DNA of 21,870 bases from CAVSIS01 sp963814875 (GTDB lineage: Bacteria; Acidobacteriota; Thermoanaerobaculia; Thermoanaerobaculales; Sulfomarinibacteraceae). The notes under the pieces are model-generated. The model did no database searches. It was not told the DNA's origin and was given only the letters and a program-made list of their open reading frames with translations. Below, piece by piece: positions 1 through 8,293 of the stretch; within the stretch, counting starts at the first letter, position 1, and every line of letters begins with the position of its first letter. The position numbers and the translations under genes were made by a program. Where the stretch lies: assembly GCA_963814875.1 (NCBI GenBank), contig CAWFFJ010000003.1:1-21870 (forward strand), written 5' to 3'.

Positions 1-1
1 C

Positions 2-100
2 GGGCCGTGGACGCTTCTCGAAACCGAGCTCCGCCCGGGCCTCCTCGCCGCCGTCGCCCTGTCGGGCACGCTCTGGCAACTGGCGGTGACGGAAGTTTGA
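2..100 (+). CDS. C-terminal end of an unidentified protein (partial)
   Basis: An open frame enters from the left edge and ends with TGA at 98-100. Only 32 residues are visible (GPWTLLETELRPG, then a hydrophobic run LLAAVALSGTLWQLAV, then TEV). The composition is protein-like, with a possible C-terminal membrane or core helix, and differs from the Arg/Pro-rich junk in the other frames. No family can be assigned from so short a piece. It converges on the ATP-grasp gene at 257-1138, with the hairpin element at 101-249 between them. The call rests on composition and position only. Confidence 0.4.
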   Translation, partial: GPWTLLETELRPGLLAAVALSGTLWQLAVTEV

Positions 101-249
101 ACCACAGAGGCAGAGAGTCTAGGAGAGGGGGACAGAGCCCCCACCCCTGCCAGAGCCGCTGGAGACCTGGCTCGTGGACGAGCCGGGTCTCCAGAGCTCC
201 TGATGGGAGGGTGGGTTCTTTACTCCTGTGAGATCCGCGCCTCTGTGGT
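101..249. repeat. Structured element with 11-bp terminal inverted repeats
   Basis: The element starts directly after the stop codon at 98-100. ACCACAGAGGC (101-111) is perfectly inverted as GCCTCTGTGGT (239-249). Inside lies a 14-bp stem (161-174 with 179-192, one G-T pair, loop TGGA). It has no coding potential. CCACAGAGG-type motifs between genes are, as far as I recall, common as dispersed intergenic repeats in several GC-rich phyla, so this could be a REP- or MITE-like copy. It may also act as a two-way terminator between convergent genes. Confidence 0.5.
161..192. terminator. Strong hairpin, possible bidirectional terminator
   Basis: GGAGACCTGGCTCG (161-174) pairs with CGAGCCGGGTCTCC (179-192) around the loop TGGA; the only non-Watson-Crick position is a G-T pair. 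It lies between two convergent genes ending at 100 and 257. A short TTCTTT tract follows on the plus side at about 217-222; no T-tract follows on the minus side. Termination is inferred from position and stem strength. Confidence 0.45.
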
Positions 250-256
250 ATTTCCG

Positions 257-1138
257 TCACGCCACCAGGTACTCGACGATCGCGCCGGCGACGTCGATCC
301 CGGTGGCTGCTTCGAGCGCATGAAAGCCCGGTGTCGGGTTGACCTCGACAACCACCGAACCACCGTCCGCGGGCAGGAGGTCGACGCCGGCCAGCCCGAG
401 CTCGAGAGCGCGCGTCGCGGCGAGAGCGAGCCGTGACTGCTCGGCGGTCGGCTGCCACGGCTCGGCCCGCCCGCCGCGAGCGGCGTTGGATCGCCACTCG
501 CCCGGCGCGGCGACGAAGCGAGCCGCAGCGACGACGCACCTGCCGACGACCAACAGCCGCAGGCTCGCCCCCGCGGCCTCGACGAAGCGTTGCACCAAGA
601 CCTCGTCTCCGACCCGCCACAGGCTGTCGAGGACCGCCTCGAGGTGATCGCGGGTATCGCAGCGAATCACACCCACGCCCATCCGCGAGCGTCGCTGCTT
701 GACCACCACCGGCAGCCCGAGGCGAGTTGCCGCCGCAGAGGCGAGTGCTTCCGGCTCGGCGCCGGCGAGCGACTCAGGCACGGCCAGGCCCGCGGCGCCG
801 AGAACGGCGATTGTCCGCCAGTGGTCGCGGGCGCGCCGGATCGCGCGCGCCGGGCTCGGCATCGGCACACCGGCACGCTCGGCCACCTCGACCGCCGCCA
901 GCACACTGTCCGGACGCCAGTTCCCGACCCGGGCCAGGAGAGCATCCGGCGGTGGGTCGAGCAGGTTCCTGCCGTCGACATCCAGGGAGAGCACGGGCCC
1001 CGTTCCGGCGATCACGCGAGTCGCATCGACCACCTCGAGGCGGGCGCCGCGGTCCGCCGCGGCCTCTGCCAGGCGGCGGTTGGCCTCGAGTTCCGGGCGC
1101 GCGGTCAGGAGCAGCAGACGCGCCGGCGTCCGTGCCAC
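257..1138 (-). CDS. RimK-like ATP-grasp ligase
   Basis: Predicted 293-aa ATP-grasp enzyme of the RimK group, which joins an amino acid to a carboxylate (protein C-terminus, peptide or small molecule) at the cost of ATP. The N-terminal part (about 1-95) resembles the RimK pre-ATP-grasp fold. The ATP-grasp core shows Lys147 in VVVKQ, the loop MGVGV (153-157), the RSN element (216-218) and the metal ligands Asp253, Glu265 and Asn267 in VEVNPTPG. The length fits RimK (about 300 aa). The chosen start is GTG at 1138, one base after the stop of the PilZ gene, because the longer frame only reads through that gene. This spacing suggests translational coupling. The substrate cannot be told: RimK, LysX and MptN types look alike at this level. 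Confidence 0.82.
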   Translation of the reverse strand: MARTPARLLLLTARPELEANRRLAEAAADRGARLEVVDATRVIAGTGPVLSLDVDGRNLLDPPPDALLARVGNWRPDSVLAAVEVAERAGVPMPSPARAIRRARDHWRTIAVLGAAGLAVPESLAGAEPEALASAAATRLGLPVVVKQRRSRMGVGVIRCDTRDHLEAVLDSLWRVGDEVLVQRFVEAAGASLRLLVVGRCVVAAARFVAAPGEWRSNAARGGRAEPWQPTAEQSRLALAATRALELGLAGVDLLPADGGSVVVEVNPTPGFHALEAATGIDVAGAIVEYLVA

Positions 1139-1139
1139 C

Positions 1140-1832
1140 TCAGGCGCCGAGCCGGTCGAGAAACCCCCGCAGCCTCGAGCCGCCGTCGCCGTCGAGCCGC
1201 TCGAACGCCGCCCCGATGCCATCGACCCGCTCACGCTCGGGGTCGGAACGCCGCACCACCGCCACCCGCCCTCTGACCGCCTCCCGTTCCCCCGGCAGCA
1301 GGAGCTCGAAGTCGGGTCGGGCGCCGATCCGGAACTCGTCGCCACCACGTACCAGCATCCCCGACCGCGACAGGTCGCGGGTGCGGCCGAAGGTGTGGAG
1401 GCGCGCGTCGTCGACCCTCCCCTCGAGCGCGACCACAGCGCGGACCGGGACTCGCGGCTCGACCGCGAGGAGGTCCGCCGCGGCCTCCAGCAGCCGCCCC
1501 GGAGCGGCCCCGCGGACGACCCGGTTGACGCCCCGACCGAGCAGGGCTTCCGCGGGCGCCGGATCGCCAGTGGCGGCGACCAGCAGACCTGCGCGGCGAC
1601 ACGGGGCGCCGGGGTCGCGGACCGCCGCGACCAGTTCGGACAGCGATACGGACGGAATCGGCGCGATCACCACCAGGAGTTCGAAGGGCGTGACCTGGAC
1701 GAGCTCGAGCACGCCCGGCCCGGGCGCAAGCCGATGGACCGCGAACCCGGCCCCGTGGAGCGGCGCAACGAGGCGATCCAACGGCCCGACAGCTGGACCG
1801 AGCACCAGCACATGGCGGCCGGCTCGAGTCAT
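1140..1832 (-). CDS. PilZ-domain protein with degenerate receiver-like N-terminus
   Basis: 230-aa probable cyclic-di-GMP effector. Residues 6-122 have the alternating pattern of a response-regulator receiver (VLVLG, then FELLVVIAPIP, then GLLVAATG), but the usual phosphorylated Asp is missing: FELLVVIAP stands where a D is expected. Residues 125-215 form a PilZ domain with both c-di-GMP motifs, RVPVR (127-131, RxxxR) and DLSRSG (153-158, D/NxSxxG), plus a late GIGAAFERL strand. The start at 1832 is preferred over the upstream ATGs because AGGA lies 8 bases ahead of it. It begins 59 bases after the RND gene and almost touches the ATP-grasp gene, so it may be co-transcribed with both. The partner it controls is unknown. 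Confidence 0.82.
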   Translation of the reverse strand: MTRAGRHVLVLGPAVGPLDRLVAPLHGAGFAVHRLAPGPGVLELVQVTPFELLVVIAPIPSVSLSELVAAVRDPGAPCRRAGLLVAATGDPAPAEALLGRGVNRVVRGAAPGRLLEAAADLLAVEPRVPVRAVVALEGRVDDARLHTFGRTRDLSRSGMLVRGGDEFRIGARPDFELLLPGEREAVRGRVAVVRRSDPERERVDGIGAAFERLDGDGGSRLRGFLDRLGA

Positions 1833-1891
1833 ACCCCCCATCCTAGCCCGCATTTCTCACCACGTCACGCCGTGGGGGAACCGGGATCCCG

Positions 1892-4800
1892 TCAGGGCGC
1901 CGGCACCGCTTCGGCGGGTCTGCCGACGGCCAGCTCCGACGACGGGCCTCGCCACACCCGGCGTGCCCAGGACGCAACCCCTTCGACACCGAGCATGACG
2001 AACGGCAGCACCACCAGGGTCAGCACCACCGAGGACAGCAGCCCTCCCATCACGGTGCGCGCCATCGGAAAGTAGAGCAGGCCGTCGACGTTGGCACCGC
2101 CGATGGCGAGTGGCAGCAGTCCGATGATGGTCGTGGCGGCGGTCATCAGGATCGGCCGCAGCCGCTCCCGGCCCGCGCGCAGAATAGCCTCGTCTCGTTC
2201 GACACCGGACCGGCGCAGCAGGTTGATGTGGTCGACCAGCACGATACCGTTGTTGACCACCACGCCCATCAGAATGAGAAGCCCGATCTGCGCCATCATG
2301 TTGAAGGGCGTGCCGGTGAGGGCGAGCGTCCAGGCGACCCCGGGGAGGGCGAACGGAATCGAGAACAGGATCGCGAACGGCTGTGCCAGCGACTCGAACA
2401 GGGACGCCATCACCAGGTACACGAGAATCAACGCGAGGATGAAGTTGACCCCCATCTCCTGGTCCTGGCTCTGCTGCTCGAGGATGCGGTCGTTCCAGCT
2501 CCAGCTGGTTCCGGCCGGAAGGTCGAAAGCGTTCATCAGCCCCGCGATCTGCTCTTTGGCCGTCTTCCAGTTCGAACCCTCGTAGGTGCCGCGCACGGCG
2601 ACCTGGATCTTGCGGTTCTCACGGCGGATTTCCTGCGGCCGCTCGACGACCTCGAAGTTCGCCAGGTCGCCGAGCAGGACCGGTCGCCCGGAACGGGTCG
2701 AGACCGGAATCTGCTTGAGGTCGGCGAGGCTCTCGCGATCCTCGAGCCGGAGCGCGATCCAGGTGTCGATCTCTTTGCTGCCGGCGGAGAACCGGTCCAG
2801 CCGCAGGCCGCCGAGGGAGAACGCGATCAGGCGGGTGACATCGTCGGCCGTGAGGCCGAGGCCGGCGGCCTTGTCCCGGTCGAGCCTGACCTGGACCTCC
2901 CGGCGCCCGCCCTTGCGCGGCGGGGCGATGTCCTCGACCCCGTCGACCGTAGCGAGCCGACGCGCGGCCTCGTCGGCAAGGTCGTACAGCACCGCCGAAT
3001 CCTGACCGAACAGCTTGACCGAGAAGTAGGTCGCCGAGCCGCCCTCGTCGGCCTCTTCCTGAAAGAAGACCCTGACCCCCGCGAGCCCGGGCAGGCCGTC
3101 GCGGATCTTGGTCCGCAGCGCCTTCGCCGCCTCGTCGCCGAGGTCCTCGCGGTCGAGGGTGATCGTCGTCCCGGCCTGGTTCTCGGTGTAGAAGCTGTAG
3201 ACCGACTCGATGTCGTACTCCTTGGAGTGGGCGAACAGGTATCGCTCGACCGCGTCGACCGCGCGCTCGGCGTCGCCCTTGTAGGCGAAGTCGTCGAACT
3301 CGTAGGTCAGGTAGAGGCGGTTGTTCACCAACGCCGAGAACATCGCGGTCTTGACCAGGGAGAGCGCGAACGGCAGCACCCCAAGGGCCAGTCCGAGCAC
3401 CAGCAGGCCGAAGGTCTTTGCGCGATGGTGCAGGGTCCAGCGCAGGACGCGCACGTAGCGCTCCTCGAGCCACTCCACCGGGCGCACGGGCCGCGGCTCG
3501 CGCCTGCGCAGCAGGTGGGCCGCCATCAGCGGGATCAGGGTCAGGGAGGAGAACAGCGAGCACGCGAGGGCGATCGAGATGACGAGGCCGACCTCCTTGA
3601 GCCAGGTGGTCAGGGCGGTCCCGGAGCCGACCACCAGGGGGAGGAACACGATCAGCGTGGTCGCAGTCGACGCGGTCACCGCCATCACCACCTGGCCGGT
3701 GCCGGCGAGCGCGGCGGTGCGCCGGTCGGCGCCGTTCCGGAGCTGGCGGTCGATGGACTCCAGGACCACGATCGCGTTGTCGACCAGCATCCCGACCGCG
3801 AGCATCAGGCCCATCATCGAGAGGATGTTGAGCGAGCCGCCGAGGAAGTAGAACACGCCGCAGGCGGCGAGGATCGAGAACGGGATCGAGAGCGAGATGA
3901 TCAGGGTGGAGTCGAGCCGGCGGAGGAAGAAGTACAGGCAGAGGGTGGCGAGCAGGGCGCCGATCGCGCCCGCTGACTTGAGGCCGTTGAGACCGTCGAG
4001 GATCTCCTGGCCCTGGTCCTGCCATACGAAGACGTCGATCCCGGCGAGCAGTGGATCGCGGTCGATCTCCTCGTCGAGCACTCGGTTCACGGCCCGCACC
4101 ACCTCGACCGTGTTGGCGGTCGACTCCTTGTAGACGTCGAACGCGATCGCCGCCTTGCCGCCGAGGTGGCGCCCGTACTCCACCACCGGCTCCTCGTAGC
4201 GGATCGTGGCGATGTCGCCGAGGCGCAGGCCGCGCTCGTCGATCGGCAGGTCGGCGAGGGTGTCGAGGGAGTCGAACGCACCCAGCGAGCGCACCGTGTA
4301 GCGCAGGCCGCCCTCGGAGACCTCGCCGAGGACCAGGTTGGCGGAGACGCCGTTGAGGAGCCGGACCAGGCGGCCGACGTCCACCCCGTGCTGCTTGACC
4401 TTGTCGAGCTCGAGGTCGACGAACAGCTCCGGAGGTTCGACGCCGTTGAGGTCGACACGTGCCACCCCGGGCACCCGGCGCAGCGGGTTGACCACCCGGG
4501 TTTCGAGTAGATCGTAGTTCTCGGACAGGTCGACCCCGGTCGCCGCGATGCGCCCCTGGACCACCGGGATGTCGGTGGTGTTGAAGGAGAAGATCACGAC
4601 GTTGACGACATCTTTGGGCAGGCTCGCGCGGACCTGGTCGATCTTCTCCGAGACCTTCATCCGGACCACGTCGAGCTCCTGGCCCCAGTTGAACTCGAGG
4701 ATGATCTCGGCACCGTCGGCGCGCGAGGTGGTGGTCATCTTCTTGACCCCGGACAGGGTGGCGAGGACCTCCTCGATCGGCTTGGTGATCTCCTTCTCGA

Positions 4801-4975
4801 CCTGACGCGGGTGGGAGTTGGGGTAGGTGACCTCGACCCCGATGAACGGCGCGTCGATCTCCGGGAGCCAGGCCAGCGGCAGGCGCGAGAGGGCGATCGC
4901 GCCGACCAGCAGCACGCTGGCGATCAGCATCGCAGTCGTGATCGGCCGGTTGACAGCGAGACGCGGCAGGCTCAC
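1892..4975 (-). CDS. RND efflux permease, HAE1/AcrB family (second pump subunit)
   Basis: 1027-aa inner-membrane proton-driven exporter. The sequence starts with the typical first RND helix (residues about 11-30), then porter subdomains, a second block of helices from about 333, a second periplasmic half after about 545, and final helices to about 1005. The TM4 motif GMLVDNAIVVLE keeps one Asp (D399), with Asn where AcrB has its second Asp. TM10 has VVNNGIVLVD, lacking the AcrB lysine, as in SwrC-like members. The GTG start at 4975 has GAGGGGG overlapping the stop of the upstream RND gene (10-base gap), so the two are probably translationally coupled. The TM6-TM7 linker is short (about 30 residues), unlike its partner. 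The substrate is unknown. Confidence 0.95.
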   Translation of the reverse strand: MSLPRLAVNRPITTAMLIASVLLVGAIALSRLPLAWLPEIDAPFIGVEVTYPNSHPRQVEKEITKPIEEVLATLSGVKKMTTTSRADGAEIILEFNWGQELDVVRMKVSEKIDQVRASLPKDVVNVVIFSFNTTDIPVVQGRIAATGVDLSENYDLLETRVVNPLRRVPGVARVDLNGVEPPELFVDLELDKVKQHGVDVGRLVRLLNGVSANLVLGEVSEGGLRYTVRSLGAFDSLDTLADLPIDERGLRLGDIATIRYEEPVVEYGRHLGGKAAIAFDVYKESTANTVEVVRAVNRVLDEEIDRDPLLAGIDVFVWQDQGQEILDGLNGLKSAGAIGALLATLCLYFFLRRLDSTLIISLSIPFSILAACGVFYFLGGSLNILSMMGLMLAVGMLVDNAIVVLESIDRQLRNGADRRTAALAGTGQVVMAVTASTATTLIVFLPLVVGSGTALTTWLKEVGLVISIALACSLFSSLTLIPLMAAHLLRRREPRPVRPVEWLEERYVRVLRWTLHHRAKTFGLLVLGLALGVLPFALSLVKTAMFSALVNNRLYLTYEFDDFAYKGDAERAVDAVERYLFAHSKEYDIESVYSFYTENQAGTTITLDREDLGDEAAKALRTKIRDGLPGLAGVRVFFQEEADEGGSATYFSVKLFGQDSAVLYDLADEAARRLATVDGVEDIAPPRKGGRREVQVRLDRDKAAGLGLTADDVTRLIAFSLGGLRLDRFSAGSKEIDTWIALRLEDRESLADLKQIPVSTRSGRPVLLGDLANFEVVERPQEIRRENRKIQVAVRGTYEGSNWKTAKEQIAGLMNAFDLPAGTSWSWNDRILEQQSQDQEMGVNFILALILVYLVMASLFESLAQPFAILFSIPFALPGVAWTLALTGTPFNMMAQIGLLILMGVVVNNGIVLVDHINLLRRSGVERDEAILRAGRERLRPILMTAATTIIGLLPLAIGGANVDGLLYFPMARTVMGGLLSSVVLTLVVLPFVMLGVEGVASWARRVWRGPSSELAVGRPAEAVPAP

Positions 4976-4985
4976 GGCGACCCCC

Positions 4986-7900
4986 TCAGCCCGCCGCGAC
5001 GGGGTCGGCGGTCGGGACGACGGCTCGCTCGGCCTCGCTTTCGCCCAGCACCACGAGCGCCTCGCGGTCGAACAGGGAGTAGACGACCGGGATGACCACC
5101 AGGGTGAGCACGGTCGCCACGCTCAAGCCCCCGATCACCGTGATCGCAAGCGGCGCCCGCAGCTCGGCGCCCTCGCCGAGCCCGAGCGCCATCGGCAGCA
5201 GGCCGACGACGGTGGTCGCCGAGGTCATCAGGATCGGGCGCAGCCGCGCACTGCCGGCCTCGATCAGCGCTTCGGCCTTGGCGATTCCGGCGCGCCGGCG
5301 CTGGTTGACCGCGTCAACCAGGACGATGGCGTTGTTGACCACGATCCCGGCCAGCATCACCGCGCCGATGATCGCCACCACGTTGAGGCTGTGTCCGGTG
5401 AGCGCGAGCGCCAGGATCACGCCGACCGCGCCGAGCGGCAGAGTGAAGATGATCACGAACGGGTGCAGGAAGCTCTCGAACTGCGACGCCATCACCAAGT
5501 AGACCAGGAACACCGCCAGCCCCATCGCAAGCATCAGCGAGCGGAAGGAGCGCTGCATCTCCTCCTCCTGCCCGCTGAGGGTGGCCGTGACGCCGGCCGG
5601 CAACGGCGCCGCGCGCAGGATGGCGCGCACATCGGCAGCTGCCGCACCCATGTCGCGCCCGTCCAGGTTCGCCCACACCAGGGCCGCACGCCGCTGGCCG
5701 ATGCGCCGGACCTCGGTCGGACCCTCGGTGAGGCGCACGTCGGCGACCGACTTGAGGAAGATCGGCCGGCCGCCGCTGTGGCCGACAATCAGGTCGCCGA
5801 CATCGGCGACCGAGGCGGAGCCGTGCTCGAGCGCCCGCACCCGGATGTCGATCTCGCGGTCGCCCTCGGTGAAGCGGGTGGCGACGTCGCCCTGGATCTT
5901 CGTCCGCACCGCTTGGGCCACCGAGGAGAGCTCGAGGCCGAGGCTCGCCAGCGCCTCGCGCCGGAAGCGGACCTGCACCTCGGGGTTGCCGAGCTCGGTC
6001 GAGGCGCGGACGTCGACCAGACCCGGAACGGCGGCCATGCGACGGGCGAGGTCGGCCGTCGTCGCATGGAGCTCGCCGAGGTCCTCGGCGTAGACCTCGA
6101 GCTCGATCGGTGTCCGGAAGCTGAAGCTTGTTGCGCGCTCGTACTTGACGGTCGCCTCGGGGATGGTCTCGAGGCGCTCGCGCAACCTCGCCGCGACCGC
6201 GGCCTCGGTGTCGGCCCCGGCGCCTGGCACAAGCCGCACCAGGATCCGCCCGACGTTCTCGCCTTCGGTACCGGTCGAGGTCAGCGACAGACCCGCGCCC
6301 CCGGCCACGGTGGACACGTTCTCGACCCCTCGAACACCCTCAAGGGCCGATGCCGCGCTGGTGATGACCTGGTCGGTGATCGCGAGCGGCGTCCCCTCGG
6401 GCAGCTCGGCCCGGAACGAGAACTCGCCCTGCGCGAACGGCGGGATGAGGTCGAAGCCGAGCCGCGGCACCAGCGCGGCGGCCACCGCGACGACCCCGGC
6501 GACCATCACCAGCACTAGCCCGCGGTGACCGAGGGACCAGGCGAGCACCCGCGGGTAGGCGGCCGTGACCCGGCCGAGGAGCGCGTCGAAGGCTCGGGAG
6601 ACCGGCCACGCGATGACCCTGACCACGCGGCCCAGCCCCGCCAGCGCCCGTCGCAGACCGGCGAGCGCCAGCGAGGGTCCGGTGGTGAACACGGTGCGCA
6701 GCACGCGCCGGACACGGCCCGCAGGGCGGTCCGGGTCGGCGTGCCGAGCCGGGCGCGCACCACCCAGGGCGGTGAGCATCGGAATCAGCGTCAGCGACAC
6801 GACCAGAGAGGCGAGCAGGGAGAACGAGACCGTCAGCGCCATGTCGCGGAAGAGCTGTGCGGCGATCCCCTCGAGGAAGACCACGGGCAGGAAGACGGCC
6901 ACTGTGGTCAGGGTCGAGGCGACCACCGCCTGGCCGACCTCGGACGCGCCCTCGCGGGCGGCGGTGACCGCGTCGAGGCCCTCCTCCCGGCGGCGCACGA
7001 TCGCCTCGAGCACGACGATCGCCGAGTCGACCAGCATGCCGACCCCGAGGGCGAGCCCGCCGAGGGACATCACGTTGAGGGTCGTGCCCGTCCGGTACAT
7101 GAGGAAGAAGGTCGCCACGATCGAGATTGGGATCGCGAGCCCGACCACGAGGGTCGAACGGGCGTCCTTGAGGAACAGCATCAGCACCGCGATCGCCACC
7201 AGGCCGCCGACGAGGGCGTTGGACAGCACCTCTCGCACTGAGGCCTGGATGAAGCGGGACTGGTCGGCGCCGGAGACGATCCCGACGCCGTCGGGCAGCT
7301 CCTTGCGAGTGCGCTCAAGGCGGGCGGCCACCGACTTCGCGACCTGGACCGTGTTGGCGTCGCCCTCCTTGTAGACCGCGAGCTCGACCGCCTCGTGGCC
7401 GTCGTAACGGGTGATCACGTCGCGTTGCTTGTGGGTCCGTGTCACCTCAGCAACGTCGCCGACGGTGACGCGGCGCCCGCCCTGGGTGAGGACGACGGTG
7501 GCGCGGATGTCGTCGAGGTCGCGAAACTCATTGCGGGCCCGCACCAGGTAGCGCGCCTCGGACTCGTAGAGGCTGCCGCCGGCCTGGTTGAGGTTCTCGC
7601 GCAGGAGGCGGTCGTTGACCTGATCGATGCCGAGCCCGAGCAGGGCGAGTCGGCCCTCGTCGATGCGGACCTCGATCTCCTCCTCGTACCCGCCGTGGAC
7701 CTTGATCGCGGCCACGCCCTCGGTCGGCTCGAGGTCCTTCTTGACCAGCTCCTCGGCCACGTAGCGGAGCTGATAGAGGCTCTCGCCGCCGGTCAGGTAG
7801 AGCCGCATCACCGGGTCGTTGGCCGGGTCGAAGCGCAGCAGGAGCGGCTTCGTCGCGCCGTCCGGAAGCCGCACCAGGTCGAGCTTCTGGCGCACGTCGA

Positions 7901-8216
7901 GGGCGGCGAAGTCCATCTTGCGCCCCCAGCCGAACTCGAGCGTGACCTGGGAAAGGCCGGGACGCGAGGCCGATGTCAGACGCTGCACCCCGCCGACGAT
8001 ACCCACGACCTCCTCGATCGGCCGCGTGAGGAGGGTCTCGACCTCCGCCGGCGCCGCCCCTGGAAGCTGTGTCTCGACCGTCAGGCTGGGATAGCTGAGG
8101 TCGGGCATCAGGTTGAGCGGCAGTCGGCCGAAGGCCACCAACCCGAACAGCACCACGGCGATGGTGCACATCCAGACCGTCACCCGACGCTTGAGCGAGA
8201 ACTCGACGATGCGCAT
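4986..8216 (-). CDS. RND efflux permease, HAE1/AcrB family (first pump subunit)
   Basis: 1076-aa inner-membrane RND exporter. It has the RND N-terminal helix (about 12-30), porter domain start (YPSLTVETQLPGAAPAEVE), the TM4 motif GVGMLVDSAIVVLE with Asp397 and Ser in place of the second AcrB Asp, and a TM10 motif AGIVVNNAIVLVD. Family length is about 1020-1070. The extra length lies in an Arg-rich, amphipathic linker between TM6 and TM7 (about residues 485-555). The ATG at 8216 has GGAGG four bases upstream. It sits between the membrane fusion protein gene (77-bp gap) and a second RND gene (10-bp gap). A single adaptor with two permeases resembles the MdtABC arrangement, which suggests a heteromeric trimer. 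Substrates cannot be inferred. Confidence 0.95.
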   Translation of the reverse strand: MRIVEFSLKRRVTVWMCTIAVVLFGLVAFGRLPLNLMPDLSYPSLTVETQLPGAAPAEVETLLTRPIEEVVGIVGGVQRLTSASRPGLSQVTLEFGWGRKMDFAALDVRQKLDLVRLPDGATKPLLLRFDPANDPVMRLYLTGGESLYQLRYVAEELVKKDLEPTEGVAAIKVHGGYEEEIEVRIDEGRLALLGLGIDQVNDRLLRENLNQAGGSLYESEARYLVRARNEFRDLDDIRATVVLTQGGRRVTVGDVAEVTRTHKQRDVITRYDGHEAVELAVYKEGDANTVQVAKSVAARLERTRKELPDGVGIVSGADQSRFIQASVREVLSNALVGGLVAIAVLMLFLKDARSTLVVGLAIPISIVATFFLMYRTGTTLNVMSLGGLALGVGMLVDSAIVVLEAIVRRREEGLDAVTAAREGASEVGQAVVASTLTTVAVFLPVVFLEGIAAQLFRDMALTVSFSLLASLVVSLTLIPMLTALGGARPARHADPDRPAGRVRRVLRTVFTTGPSLALAGLRRALAGLGRVVRVIAWPVSRAFDALLGRVTAAYPRVLAWSLGHRGLVLVMVAGVVAVAAALVPRLGFDLIPPFAQGEFSFRAELPEGTPLAITDQVITSAASALEGVRGVENVSTVAGGAGLSLTSTGTEGENVGRILVRLVPGAGADTEAAVAARLRERLETIPEATVKYERATSFSFRTPIELEVYAEDLGELHATTADLARRMAAVPGLVDVRASTELGNPEVQVRFRREALASLGLELSSVAQAVRTKIQGDVATRFTEGDREIDIRVRALEHGSASVADVGDLIVGHSGGRPIFLKSVADVRLTEGPTEVRRIGQRRAALVWANLDGRDMGAAAADVRAILRAAPLPAGVTATLSGQEEEMQRSFRSLMLAMGLAVFLVYLVMASQFESFLHPFVIIFTLPLGAVGVILALALTGHSLNVVAIIGAVMLAGIVVNNAIVLVDAVNQRRRAGIAKAEALIEAGSARLRPILMTSATTVVGLLPMALGLGEGAELRAPLAITVIGGLSVATVLTLVVIPVVYSLFDREALVVLGESEAERAVVPTADPVAAG

Positions 8217-8226
8217 GAAGCCTCCG

Positions 8227-8290
8227 AAGGGGGGCGGGCTTCGCCCCCTTGGGGGGGATCGGTGCCGGTGCGGCCTTCGGGGGCCGCGCC
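8227..8290. promoter_or_regulatory. Double hairpin between adaptor and RND genes
   Basis: Two hairpins fill the 77-bp gap. GGGGGCG and CGCCCCC (within 8229-8248) form the first. GGTGCGGCC (8267-8275) pairs with GGCCGCGCC (8282-8290, one G-T pair) in the second. The first ends only a few bases before the SD of the RND gene (GGAGG at about 8221-8225). It could lower downstream expression, stabilise the mRNA 3' end of the adaptor, or act as a weak terminator; no T-tract follows on the minus strand. Confidence 0.45.
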
Positions 8291-8293
8291 CGG

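Noticed and set aside
7..231. 74-codon plus-strand ORF at the left edge
   Set aside because: Arg/Pro/Gly-rich, crosses the structured element, and overlaps a more protein-like frame that ends at 100.
2228..3976. 582-codon plus-strand frame opposite the second RND permease
   Set aside because: Antisense shadow: composition dominated by Arg, Glu, Gln, Asp, with no SD and no family motif, while the minus strand encodes a full RND protein.
4827..6518. Long plus-strand frame (563 codons) opposite the RND genes
   Set aside because: It lies antisense to clearly coding RND sequence, is rich in Arg/Asp/Gln/His with no domain, and reflects GC-rich codon bias on the opposite strand.
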